A DNA stretch of 64,000 nucleotides from an uncultured Bacilli bacterium (lineage in GTDB: Bacteria; Bacillota_I; Bacilli_A; RF39; UBA660): assembly GCA_934096815.1 (NCBI GenBank), contig CAKOMY010000003.1:61336-125335 (forward strand), read 5' to 3'. Shown in pieces: positions 32,281 to 40,732 of the stretch. Numbering within the stretch: position 1 is the stretch's first letter; each line of letters starts with the position of its first letter. The notes under the pieces are model-generated. The model searched no databases and was not told the origin of the DNA. It saw only the letters and a list, made by a program, of their open reading frames with translations. Made by a program: the position numbers and the translations under genes.

Positions 32281-33600
32281 ATGAAAAAAGATAATATTGG
32301 CTTAATAGTTATTGGAACAACTATAATAATGCTTTTAATTGTGCTAATAGGTAGTACATTTGCATATTTTACTGCACTAAATAATAAAGGGTCAACATCA
32401 GTAATATCTGTGACGAGTGGAAAGATGACAATAAGTTATGCAGATGGAAATAGTAAATTATTATCAAGCAAAGATATAGTTCCGAGTGATAAGATATTAA
32501 TTGATAAAACTTTTTCGTTAACTGGAACAAATACAACTAGTGGACTCGCAATGCCATATAGAGTAGGATTAAAATATATATCTGAATTTAGTGATGGTCA
32601 AATCCATTATTATGTTAAAAGAACAAATACCAATGCAAATGTAACAAGCACGTTAGTAGGCACAGCAAATCAAACAATACCAGGAAATACTACTGAAACA
32701 GGATATACTCATGGAACACTTAAAAAAGGCAATAAATACCAAGAACTAGCAACAGGAGAATTTAAAGCAAACACATCAAATCAAACTATAACATTTAATT
32801 TAAAGATTCAATTTCCGGATACCGGTGTGAGTCAAGATAGTGAAAAAAGAAAAACACTAACTGGTGAAATAGTTGTTAACTATGAACCGCCAAAAGCAAC
32901 TACATTTGCAAGTGACTCATGGGAAACAATAGCTGCAGTAGTGCAATATGGAAAAATTGATGCTTACCCAGTAGGAGCCGAAAAAGAAGTGGAAATAGGT
33001 GGAACAAGTTATACAGTGCGTGTTGCCAATAATACAACACCAGAAAAATGTAATCAAGATGATTTTTCCCAAACAGCCTGTGGCTTTGTCGTTGAATTTG
33101 TAGATATAGTAGAAACTAAACAAATGAATAGTTCTAGAACAAATGTAGGAGGTTGGCCTGCTAGTGAAATGAGAACATATGTAAATGGAGATTTCTTTAA
33201 TAAATTACCAAGTGATTTACGAAATGTAATTATAGAAACAAAAGTAGTAGCAGGTCATGGAAAAACAAGTGGAGAAACAAACTTTACATCAATAGATAAA
33301 ATATATTTACTAAGTGTACATGAAGTATATGAAGATGATGGAAGCCCAATTGAACTGTGTGATACAGCTTATAATAATACCAGACAATTAGATTATTATA
33401 AGAACAAAGGAGTAACAACAAGTAATTGTTTAGAAGCTAGGAAGAAACCACTAGACTCTAGTTCTTATGATTATTGGTGGCTTCGTGCGGCTTCTTCTCA
33501 CAATGACATTTTTTTCTATGTTGCCGATTTCAACGGCGAACCTGACGACTATCCTGTTGACAATTCTTTTGGCGTTTCTCCAGCTTTCCGTATCGGATAA
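32281..33600 (+). CDS. SipW/TasA-type exported protein with DUF6273-like variable C-terminus
   Basis: A 439-residue protein. Residues 1-35 are a SipW-type signal: hydrophobic LIVIGTTIIMLLIVLIGSTF, then AYFTALNNKGSTS. Residues about 36-205 are a beta-rich TasA-like module shared with the genes at 38669, 46413 and 62011. Residues about 210-439 resemble DUF6273 (EIGGTSYTVRVANN, SEMRTYVNGDFFNKLPSDLR, KIYLLSVHEVYEDDG), a C-type-lectin-like fold by inference. From residue 400 to the end codon use changes sharply: 35 of 38 codons after the Trp pair, through ATC, end in T or C. GAGGATAA precedes ATG 32281. Probably secreted or wall-associated and involved in binding. Confidence 0.85.
   Translation: MKKDNIGLIVIGTTIIMLLIVLIGSTFAYFTALNNKGSTSVISVTSGKMTISYADGNSKLLSSKDIVPSDKILIDKTFSLTGTNTTSGLAMPYRVGLKYISEFSDGQIHYYVKRTNTNANVTSTLVGTANQTIPGNTTETGYTHGTLKKGNKYQELATGEFKANTSNQTITFNLKIQFPDTGVSQDSEKRKTLTGEIVVNYEPPKATTFASDSWETIAAVVQYGKIDAYPVGAEKEVEIGGTSYTVRVANNTTPEKCNQDDFSQTACGFVVEFVDIVETKQMNSSRTNVGGWPASEMRTYVNGDFFNKLPSDLRNVIIETKVVAGHGKTSGETNFTSIDKIYLLSVHEVYEDDGSPIELCDTAYNNTRQLDYYKNKGVTTSNCLEARKKPLDSSSYDYWWLRAASSHNDIFFYVADFNGEPDDYPVDNSFGVSPAFRIG
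33478..33597 (+). other. Candidate variable region (VR1), NNY-codon segment
   Basis: The last 40 codons of the preceding gene are conspicuously C-rich (about 31 C in 126 nt by eye) in a window with very little C on the coding strand. Nearly all third positions are pyrimidines, while the rest of the gene prefers A. The translated segment is WLRAASSHND and ends GVSPAFRIG. This is the signature of a retroelement-diversified variable region, in which template AAC/AAT codons become NNC/NNT. Confidence 0.5.
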
Positions 33601-33655
33601 AATGTTAATCATATGTAAAAGCATAAAATTTTAATCTAATTTAAAATTTAGCAAA

Positions 33656-33690
33656 AAAAAGATATTGTTTGGTTAGACAATATCTTTTTA
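33656..33690. terminator. Bidirectional terminator
   Basis: AAAAAGATATTGT-TTGGTTAG-ACAATATCTTTTT, a 13-bp perfect stem between convergent genes. Confidence 0.85.
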
Positions 33691-33701
33691 AGTGGAAATT
33701 T

Positions 33702-34829
33702 TTATTTTGTATAGTTAATAACATATGGGGTATCTTTTGAACCATTACCGCTTGAAAGTGGTAAATCGCCATTAACATTAACTACTATTTTTAAATTAGA
33801 AGTATTGTTTGCAGATGATAAAGTTACTGAACCACTACTAATTTTATATACTTTATAACTTGTATCTTTATCGGCAGTTAAAGTCCAAAAATTTTCTAAA
33901 TTACTATTAAAATAATTATAATTAGTACATGATTCACTTTCTATTTCAGTACAGTTAGGATCTAAACTGGCTCTTAAATATTCATATAACGCTATAGTTG
34001 AAATTGATGTTGGTTCTGTTTTTTCACTGCATTCAATTGTACCACTATTATCATTTTCAGTAATACTTCTTTTACCAACACAATTTTCTCTTGGAATAAA
34101 ATAGGCTTTTAATTCATCAGGATAAATATCACTTTTATAAATACTATTAAATTTATCTCTTATTCTACTACTTAATCCATTTTGATAATAATTATTAATT
34201 CCATAATTTGCATTTTTTTCAATATTATATCGATCATCCCAGGGAGTCATATTTTCACTTTTCTTTTTTTCTTCAATAATTCTAATAGTACCATCTTCAT
34301 TTATAGAAATAATTCTAAATATTACTTTATTAATTGAAATATAATTATTAATATTATCACCTTTAAATACATATTCATCATTAATTTGATATAAGCCATT
34401 TCCAGTTGTTACTAAATTGTCACTAATAATTGTATCATGTAAGTTTTTAGTTTTATATTTATCACCACAATTAATATTTGGAATATATAAGTAAGAATCA
34501 TTATTGTTATAAATAGTTACTTTGCCAGTACAACTAGTTTCCTCATCCTTAGTATATTCATTAATACTTTTCATTAATCCTTCTTCAACAAGAGTATTAA
34601 TATTAACTTCAAGTTTATTTCCTTTACTAGGTAGTAAATTACTATTACTATATTTTGTTTTTACTTTACTAACCATTAAGTTTTCAATTTTTGGGTAAGT
34701 ATATTTTTTACTCTTATTTGTGCAAGATGCAAATACCATTAAGAATATTAATAACAGTAAAAATATTCCAGTACCAATTATTATTTTTTTTACTACTGGG
34801 TTTTCCCATGTGTCTTTTAAAATCTTCAT
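33702..34829 (-). CDS. Membrane-anchored protein related to the C-terminal domain of the SipW-type family
   Basis: A 375-residue protein with a single membrane segment (residues about 15-40, ending FASCTNKSKKY). The Cys after the segment is a poor lipobox because Phe precedes it. The extracellular part holds the same overall elements as the C-terminal domains at 38669, 46413 and 62011: a core of YISINKVIFRIISINEDGTI type, an internal W-rich region, NFWTLTADKD, and an end GDLPLSSGNGSKDTPYVINY. Codon use is ordinary here, with no NNY tail. GGTGAT stands 4 nt before ATG 34829. It is divergent from the YerB-like gene. Function unknown, probably surface exposed. Confidence 0.75.
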   Translation of the reverse strand: MKILKDTWENPVVKKIIIGTGIFLLLLIFLMVFASCTNKSKKYTYPKIENLMVSKVKTKYSNSNLLPSKGNKLEVNINTLVEEGLMKSINEYTKDEETSCTGKVTIYNNNDSYLYIPNINCGDKYKTKNLHDTIISDNLVTTGNGLYQINDEYVFKGDNINNYISINKVIFRIISINEDGTIRIIEEKKKSENMTPWDDRYNIEKNANYGINNYYQNGLSSRIRDKFNSIYKSDIYPDELKAYFIPRENCVGKRSITENDNSGTIECSEKTEPTSISTIALYEYLRASLDPNCTEIESESCTNYNYFNSNLENFWTLTADKDTSYKVYKISSGSVTLSSANNTSNLKIVVNVNGDLPLSSGNGSKDTPYVINYTK

Positions 34830-34941
34830 ATATATCACCAAAATTAGTATAACAAATCATTATTTTTATTACAATCTATAAAAATTAGTTTTAAAAAATT
34901 TTTGATTATGTTATTATTTAATTATAGGAAAGAGTGTGTAT

Positions 34942-35973
34942 ATGAAAATATTAAAAAATAAGAAAGTATTATTGTCAATAATAGTAGTTGTTATTTTATT
35001 ATTAGTTGGTTTACTTGTATTTTTAAATACTAAGAAAAATTCAAATAGTGATTATGCAAAAGATGATAAAACTACAACAACTACTAAAAAAGTAAATATT
35101 GTAAATGAGGAATCAAAATCAAGACCTTATGCCGTAATGATAAATAATGTTGGTGGGGCTAGAAAACTTCAATCAGGGCTTCAAGATGCTTATATGGTAT
35201 ATGAAATGATGGTTGAAGGTGGAATAACAAGATATCTTGCTTTGTTTTTAGATCAAACTACTGCTAGGATAGGTTCTATTAGGAGTGCAAGACATTATTA
35301 TTTAGATTATGCCTTAGAAAATGATGCAATATATGTTCATCATGGATATAGTCCTCAAGCTAAAGACGATTGGTCAAAATTAGGTGTTGATAGAATTGAA
35401 GTGAATGAATCAACTACTGGTTGGCGTGATAAAACAGTATCTAAAACATATGAATTTACGTTATTTTCTAGTATTGAAAAATTAAATAATGGTATTGGAA
35501 GTAAAAGAACTGAAAGAAATAAAGATTTATTATTAAATTATAGTGCTGATGAATTAGATTTTTCAACAATAGAAAATACTAAAGTTGCTAATACAATAAA
35601 TATTAATTATTCTAATATAACTAAAAATAATTATGTATATGATGCAGATAATAAAGTATATTTAAGAAGCGTTAATGGTACTAAGCAAACAGATTATGTA
35701 ACAGGTAAACAATTAACAGTAAAAAATATAATTGTTTATTCAGTAAAATATAGTACAATTGATGATTATGGCCGTCAAACAATTGATAATGTTGGTACTG
35801 GTAATGGTTATTACATATCAAATGGCGTTGCAGTTCCAATAACATGGAAAAAAGATTCACGTTCATCACAAACAATTTATAAACTTGAAAATGGTGAAAA
35901 ACTTAATGTTAATGATGGTAATACATTTATTCAAATAATGCCAACAAGTGGTTCATTAGAAATAACTGAATAA
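34942..35973 (+). CDS. YerB-like DUF3048 protein
   Basis: A 343-residue exported protein: an N-terminal membrane segment (residues about 7-28), a Thr/Lys-rich linker, then the DUF3048 core SRPYAVMINNVGGARKLQSG and DAYMVYEMMVEGGITRYLAL, with RIGSIRSARHYY following. The C-terminal domain contains DYGRQTIDNVGTGNGYYISN. YerB-type proteins are membrane-anchored and of unknown reaction. ATG at 34942 was chosen because GGAAAGAG is better spaced for it than for GTG 34936. A small membrane protein gene follows 23 nt later. Confidence 0.88.
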   Translation: MKILKNKKVLLSIIVVVILLLVGLLVFLNTKKNSNSDYAKDDKTTTTTKKVNIVNEESKSRPYAVMINNVGGARKLQSGLQDAYMVYEMMVEGGITRYLALFLDQTTARIGSIRSARHYYLDYALENDAIYVHHGYSPQAKDDWSKLGVDRIEVNESTTGWRDKTVSKTYEFTLFSSIEKLNNGIGSKRTERNKDLLLNYSADELDFSTIENTKVANTININYSNITKNNYVYDADNKVYLRSVNGTKQTDYVTGKQLTVKNIIVYSVKYSTIDDYGRQTIDNVGTGNGYYISNGVAVPITWKKDSRSSQTIYKLENGEKLNVNDGNTFIQIMPTSGSLEITE

Positions 35974-35996
35974 AATATAATAATATAGGAGGAAAA

Positions 35997-36236
35997 ATGG
36001 AATTTATTAGAGAACATATTTTGTTAATTGTAACAATTCTTGCATTTATATTATTTGCAATTATTGGATATGTTGTTGATAAAGCAAAAAATCAAAATAA
36101 TAAAGAAAAAGAAATTTTAAAGGAGACTACTAGTGATGAAATTGCTCCTAATGTGGAATCAACTGATAATATAGAAAGTACTAGTATAAATGATGTTAAA
36201 GATAAAAATATAAATTTAGATGATTTAAATAAATAA
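35997..36236 (+). CDS. Small single-pass membrane protein with acidic tail
   Basis: A 79-residue protein: a membrane segment at residues about 8-27 (ILLIVTILAFILFAIIGYVV), then a Lys/Glu-rich and acidic tail (NVESTDNIESTSINDVKDKN). AGGAGGAAAA precedes the ATG. It follows the YerB-like gene closely and is likely its operon partner. Family not recognised. Confidence 0.65.
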   Translation: MEFIREHILLIVTILAFILFAIIGYVVDKAKNQNNKEKEILKETTSDEIAPNVESTDNIESTSINDVKDKNINLDDLNK

Positions 36237-36246
36237 TAAAATATAG

Positions 36247-36285
36247 AACAAGTTAGAATATATACAATAAAATCAACTTGTTTTT
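36247..36285 (+). terminator. Weak terminator-like hairpin
   Basis: AACAAGTT (36247-36254) pairs with AACTTGTT (36275-36282) across a 20-nt loop, followed by TTT. From here to 36442 there is only A/T-rich sequence with no gene; a promoter for cdaA must lie in it but no box stands out. Confidence 0.4.
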
Positions 36286-36442
36286 ATTTTAAAAGTGTAA
36301 AGTAAAAGTATATTTTTAATTTAAAATTTTGATGTATATTAACTTAAAATGATAGGTTGATAAAAATTAATACAAATAATGTGGGTAGTATTTTTATTTT
36401 ATATTTGATATACTAAAAAGGTAGTAAAGGAGAGAAAGTTTT

Positions 36443-37261
36443 ATGACATTTACGTCAATTTGGAGTATTATAACTAAAATTATAGATATAAGCCTTGTAT
36501 GGTTAATGTTTTATTATCTATTAAAAAATTTAAAAAATAATGTAAAATTAGTTCTTATATTTAAGGGAGCTGCTTTAATTATTGTAATTAAAATACTTAG
36601 TAATTTACTAGATTTATATACAATTGGTATGCTTCTTGAGTATGTAATTTCTTGGGGACCACTTGCGTTAATTATAATTTTTCAACCAGAAATTAGAACA
36701 ATACTTGAAACTATTGGTAGAAGTCAATTACTTGGTAGACATAAAGTGTTAACTGTTGATGAAAGAGAAAAAGTTGTTTTTGAAATAGTTAATGCGGTTG
36801 AATATTTAAAAAGAAATCGTATTGGGGCTTTAATTGTAATAGAAAGAAATGTTTCTCTACAAGATTATATAGCACCTGCTAATAAGATTTATTCAGATAT
36901 TACAGCACCATTATTAGAAGCAATATTCTTTCCAAATAACCCGCTTCATGATGGAGGAGTCATTATTCAGGGAGATAAATTAACTTGTGCTGGTGCTGTG
37001 TTTAAAACAAGTATGAATCCAAATGTATCTAAAAAATTAGGTACAAGACATAGAGCCGCGTTAGGTGTTGCTGAAGAAACTGATGCAATTGCGTTAGTAG
37101 TATCTGAAGAGACTGGAAGAATATCTATTGCTGTTGATAATTCATTAAATTATAATTTGACATTAGAAGAGTTTAAATTAATGCTATTAGATGAATTAAA
37201 ACCAAAAATGGATGTTTTCTATGATGCTGATGAGGATGGTGATGATGATGAAAATATTTAA
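36443..37261 (+). CDS. cdaA: Diadenylate cyclase CdaA
   Basis: A 272-residue membrane enzyme that makes cyclic di-AMP from two ATP. Three membrane segments occupy residues about 5-82. The DAC domain shows FFPNNPLHDGGVII at 162-175, where the usual DGA motif reads DGG, and the RHR motif at 202-204 in GTRHRAALG. The YbbR partner overlaps its end by 14 nt, the conserved cdaA-cdaR order; glmM, which often follows, is absent here. A stand-alone DHH protein at 19273 is the candidate degrader of the product. Confidence 0.95.
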   Translation: MTFTSIWSIITKIIDISLVWLMFYYLLKNLKNNVKLVLIFKGAALIIVIKILSNLLDLYTIGMLLEYVISWGPLALIIIFQPEIRTILETIGRSQLLGRHKVLTVDEREKVVFEIVNAVEYLKRNRIGALIVIERNVSLQDYIAPANKIYSDITAPLLEAIFFPNNPLHDGGVIIQGDKLTCAGAVFKTSMNPNVSKKLGTRHRAALGVAEETDAIALVVSEETGRISIAVDNSLNYNLTLEEFKLMLLDELKPKMDVFYDADEDGDDDENI

Positions 37262-38603
37262 ACCATTTATAAAATTATTTAAATTTTTATATCATTTAAT
37301 TGACAAATATATTGTTATTCCTATAAGTAGATTAGTATATCGTATTAATGAATTAACAAGAAATAATAGTGGTAAAATTGAAAGAATATTAAATAGACCT
37401 AATGTTTTAATTTATGTATCGTTGTTTTGTGCTATAATAATTTTTGTGTTAATTGATTCAAAGTCAATGAATTTATTAAGTGATGAAGCAGAAATATTGT
37501 CTGGTCAAAAAGTAAACGTTATTTATAATGAAGAAGCATATGTTGTAGAAGGTGTTCCATCTTCGGTTGATATAACCTTAATAGGTAGAAAAAGTGATTT
37601 ATATTTAGCAAAACAAATTGGTGAACATGAAGTTGTATTAGATTTAAGTGATTATAAGCCAGGAACATACAAAGTTAAATTACAATATAATCATAGTATT
37701 GATACGGTTAATTATAAATTAGATCCAAGTACTATTAATGTTAAAATAAGTAAAAAAGTAAGTGTTGAAAAAGATATTGAATATGATTTATTAAATGAAG
37801 ATAAATTAAATAAAAAATTAAGTATTAAAAGTGTAAAATTAGATAGAAATAGTGTTTTTGTTAGAGGTTCTGAAGAAACTTTAAATAAAATAGCTAAAGT
37901 AAAGGCATTAATTGATTTAAAGGCTGCTAATTTAACAGAAAAAGGGACATTTACAGTAGATTCAATTATTTTAGTTGCTTATGCAAGTGATGGAACTATT
38001 ATTGAAAATGTTGAAACAGTTCCAGCTAAAATAAATGCATCAGTTACAGTAGATTCTTATTATGCAGAATTACCTGTTAAGGTTACAACAACTGGTAACT
38101 TAAAGAATGGATACGCTATTAGTAGTTTAACTTCATCTGTTCAAAAAGTAAGTGTTTATGGTGATGAAGATGTTATTAAAAATTTAAAATATATTGAGGC
38201 GTCTCTTTCAGTGGATGATTTATCGACAAATAAGACAACTGCAGTTACTTTAACAAAACCATCTGGTGTAAGATATATGAATGAAACTACAACAAATGTG
38301 GATATAAAGTTAGAACAAGAAATAAGTAAGGAATTTGAAGGAATTGGTATTGAACATGTAAATTTAGCAAATGGTTATACTGCTGGAATTGCAAGTGGTT
38401 CTGATAATACGGTAACAGTTATTGCTAAGGGAGTAGAAAGTGTTCTAAATTCATTTGATCAAACAAAAATAATCGCAACAGTTGATTTAAGTGGATTGAC
38501 TGCTGGTACTCATGAAGTTGAGGTAAAGGTTACATCTGATGATGTAAGAGTTAAATTAATACCTAAGACTTCAACTGTAAAGATAGTAATTTCAAAAAAA
38601 TAG
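37248..38603 (+). CDS. ybbR: YbbR-domain protein (CdaR-like regulator)
   Basis: A 451-residue protein with one membrane segment (near residues 50-70, LIYVSLFCAIIIFVLIDSKS) and three to four YbbR repeats outside: examples begin NVIYNEEAYVVEGVPSSVDI and ELPVKVTTTGNLKNGYAIS. CdaR binds and tunes CdaA. ATG at 37248 lies inside cdaA, after GAGGATGGTG; the longer start at 37212 would give an odd Met-rich extension and is rejected. The gene ends 14 nt before the G-tract promoter at 38617. Confidence 0.9.
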   Translation: MKIFKPFIKLFKFLYHLIDKYIVIPISRLVYRINELTRNNSGKIERILNRPNVLIYVSLFCAIIIFVLIDSKSMNLLSDEAEILSGQKVNVIYNEEAYVVEGVPSSVDITLIGRKSDLYLAKQIGEHEVVLDLSDYKPGTYKVKLQYNHSIDTVNYKLDPSTINVKISKKVSVEKDIEYDLLNEDKLNKKLSIKSVKLDRNSVFVRGSEETLNKIAKVKALIDLKAANLTEKGTFTVDSIILVAYASDGTIIENVETVPAKINASVTVDSYYAELPVKVTTTGNLKNGYAISSLTSSVQKVSVYGDEDVIKNLKYIEASLSVDDLSTNKTTAVTLTKPSGVRYMNETTTNVDIKLEQEISKEFEGIGIEHVNLANGYTAGIASGSDNTVTVIAKGVESVLNSFDQTKIIATVDLSGLTAGTHEVEVKVTSDDVRVKLIPKTSTVKIVISKK

Positions 38604-38605
38604 AA

Positions 38606-38959
38606 CAAAAATTCGCTTGACGGGGGGGCTTTTAAAGGTATAATTTCACTAGGATAAGGTGATTTTATATGAATAAGGTAGAACAAATAAAAGCATATGT
38701 AATGATAGGAACAATAGTGATGCTTATAGTGATCTTTTCGGGAATAACATATGCTTTTTTTAGTGCCAGTAATAATAAAGGAAGTACATCGACAGTAGAA
38801 GTAAAAAGTGGAAAGATGACAATAAGTTATGCGGATGGTAAAAGTAGTTTGCTAGTATCAAAAGATATTCAACCAAGTAGTAAGATAATAATAGATAAAA
38901 CATTCACATTAACGGGAACAAATACAACTAGTGGTTTAGCAATGCCATATAAAGTAGGA
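38606..38959 (+). repeat. Family repeat copy A (promoter plus 5' coding part)
   Basis: This block, from just before the -35 box to about codon 97, is nearly identical to 61948-62300 and to 63735-64000, including silent positions and the untranslated leader. Such identity at DNA level points to recent duplication or gene conversion. Confidence 0.85.
38617..38644 (+). promoter_or_regulatory. Seven-G promoter, SipW-type gene 2
   Basis: TTGACG (38617-38622), a 16-nt spacer beginning inside a run of seven G (38622-38628) and then CTTTTAAAGG, and TATAAT (38639-38644). A change of one G would alter the spacer from 16 to 17 or 15 nt, so the tract could switch expression. Confidence 0.7.
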
Positions 38960-40201
38960 ATAAAATATACAAATGGGTTTAGTAATGGTCAGTTACATTA
39001 TTACTTAAAGAGAACAAATCAAAATGCAAATATCACAAGTAATTTAATAGGAATAAGTAATCAAACAATCCCAGGAAACACCACAGAAACAGGATATACT
39101 AGTGGAATCTTTATAAAAAATAATACTGAAAGTTATCTAGAAATAGCAAATGGAGAATTTAAAGCAGGAACTTCAAATCAAATTATTACATTTAATTTAA
39201 AACTACAATTTCCCGATACAGGTATTAACCAAGACATTGAAAAAGGCAAAAGTTTTACAGGAGAAATAGTAGTAAACTATGAAAATGAAACAGGAGTAGA
39301 TTATATAACAAAATTATATAATGAAGATAAAGAAAATAATGGATTGCTAATTGATGATACTAAAGATGCAAATATTAGATATAGTGGAAGTAATCCAAAT
39401 AACTATGTTGAATTTGGTAACACTGGTGAGTTATGGAGAATAGTTGGAATATTTGATGTTAAAGATAGTGAAAATAGTACAAGTTATAAGAAAATAAAAC
39501 TTATGAGAAAAGATTCATTAGGTTCGTTTTCTTGGGATACATCTGATTCATCTATTAATGGTGGAAATGGAGTTAATGATTGGACAGATGCAGATTTAAT
39601 GAAAGAATTAAATGGAGATTATTTAGATACAACTTTAACAAAAAATAAAACCAATTGGTATAATGGAAAAAATAATCAACAAACAGGAGTATTTGATTAT
39701 ACAAAAGTAATAAAAGAAAAATATCAACAAATGATAAGTAAAAGCGTTTGGAATCTAGGAGCAAGTAGTTATAGTGGTGCAAATCCATATAATTTATTTA
39801 CACTTGAACAATATAATGCTGAAAGAGGTAGTGCAACCTATCAAAATAGTAGACCAAGCCTTTGGACAGGAAAAATAGGACTTATTTATGCAAGTGATTA
39901 TGGATATGCATCAACAAATGAAGAATGTCGATTAAATTTAAGAGCAGGTTTAACATTAAAAGATAATAAAATGGACAATACAACTGCTAAATGTAAAAAT
40001 AGTAATTGGATCAGTCATCAGTGGACATGGACAATAAATAGTTATCTATTTACTACAACTATTTATGGAATAGTTGGATATATTGAGTCAAGTTCTGCTT
40101 GTGGTGCTGCAACAATAAAGCCATCTGTTTATTTAAATCCAAGTGTTAAAATAATATCTGGAGATGGAACTTCTTCAAATCCATACAAGTTAGAATTATA
40201 G
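38669..40201 (+). CDS. SipW/TasA-type exported protein, family member 2
   Basis: A 510-residue protein. Residues 1-40 hold a hydrophobic segment and the SipW-type cleavage context GITYAFFSASNNKGSTS. Residues to about 210 form the shared TasA-like module (KSGKMTISYADGKSSLLVSK, TLTGTNTTSGLAMPYKVG). The rest is a second module with NNYVEFGNTGELWRIVGIFD, LMKELNGDYL, GKIGLIYASDYGYAST and a C-terminal KPSVYLNPSVKIISGDGTSS end, also seen in the genes at 46413 and 62011. Its C-terminal codons stay A/T-rich, so it lacks the NNY signature. AAGGTGAT is the ribosome site. Confidence 0.85.
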   Translation: MNKVEQIKAYVMIGTIVMLIVIFSGITYAFFSASNNKGSTSTVEVKSGKMTISYADGKSSLLVSKDIQPSSKIIIDKTFTLTGTNTTSGLAMPYKVGIKYTNGFSNGQLHYYLKRTNQNANITSNLIGISNQTIPGNTTETGYTSGIFIKNNTESYLEIANGEFKAGTSNQIITFNLKLQFPDTGINQDIEKGKSFTGEIVVNYENETGVDYITKLYNEDKENNGLLIDDTKDANIRYSGSNPNNYVEFGNTGELWRIVGIFDVKDSENSTSYKKIKLMRKDSLGSFSWDTSDSSINGGNGVNDWTDADLMKELNGDYLDTTLTKNKTNWYNGKNNQQTGVFDYTKVIKEKYQQMISKSVWNLGASSYSGANPYNLFTLEQYNAERGSATYQNSRPSLWTGKIGLIYASDYGYASTNEECRLNLRAGLTLKDNKMDNTTAKCKNSNWISHQWTWTINSYLFTTTIYGIVGYIESSSACGAATIKPSVYLNPSVKIISGDGTSSNPYKLEL

Positions 40202-40207
40202 TTAAAG

Positions 40208-40240
40208 GAAATATTAAAATAAGTAATATTTCTTTTTTTT
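40208..40240 (+). terminator. Intrinsic terminator
   Basis: GAAATATT-AAAATAAGT-AATATTTC followed by TTTTTTTT, just past the stop at 40201. Confidence 0.8.
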
Positions 40241-40273
40241 AATTATTATGATACTATAAATGTGTGATGATAA

Positions 40274-40714
40274 ATGAATAAAAAAGGTTTTACATTAGTT
40301 GAATTAGTTGCATCTATTACAATACTTGCAGTTATATCAATATTAATGGTTTCAACTATTCAAGCATCTAGTGCTAATGTTAAGAAAAAAAATTATGAAA
40401 ATATTAAAAAGATGATTATTGAATCGACGATAAGTTATTTAATAAATGGTAGTGAAGAAGATTACTCCATTGATTCAATAAAAAGTAATGATAATGAATG
40501 TAATGAAATTTTAGATTGTGCACATGAATATTCTGTAGGAGATATTTTAGATAAAAATATATATTATAGTTCAACCAAAAATAGTAATGGTCAAATTACT
40601 GTGCTTAATCCAATTACAGGTGAAGGAATGAGAAATAAAAGGTTTATAATCTATTATGATAAAGAAAAATATTCTTTAAGTGGTGTTTTTTATGAAGATT
40701 ATAATGATAAATAA
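40274..40714 (+). CDS. Type IV pilin-like protein (prepilin N-terminus)
   Basis: A 146-residue protein with a class III signal: MNKKGFTLVELVASITILAV, with cleavage expected after Gly5 so that Phe becomes residue 1 and Glu5 of the mature protein is present (FTLVE). The remaining 100 residues are a short globular head with two Cys (ECNEILDCAHEY) that may form a disulphide. The prepilin peptidase and pilC genes lie at 45635 and 43923. It is a pseudopilin or pilin of a competence- or Com-like system. Confidence 0.88.
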   Translation: MNKKGFTLVELVASITILAVISILMVSTIQASSANVKKKNYENIKKMIIESTISYLINGSEEDYSIDSIKSNDNECNEILDCAHEYSVGDILDKNIYYSSTKNSNGQITVLNPITGEGMRNKRFIIYYDKEKYSLSGVFYEDYNDK

Positions 40715-40732
40715 TATGAAAGAGGAATATAA

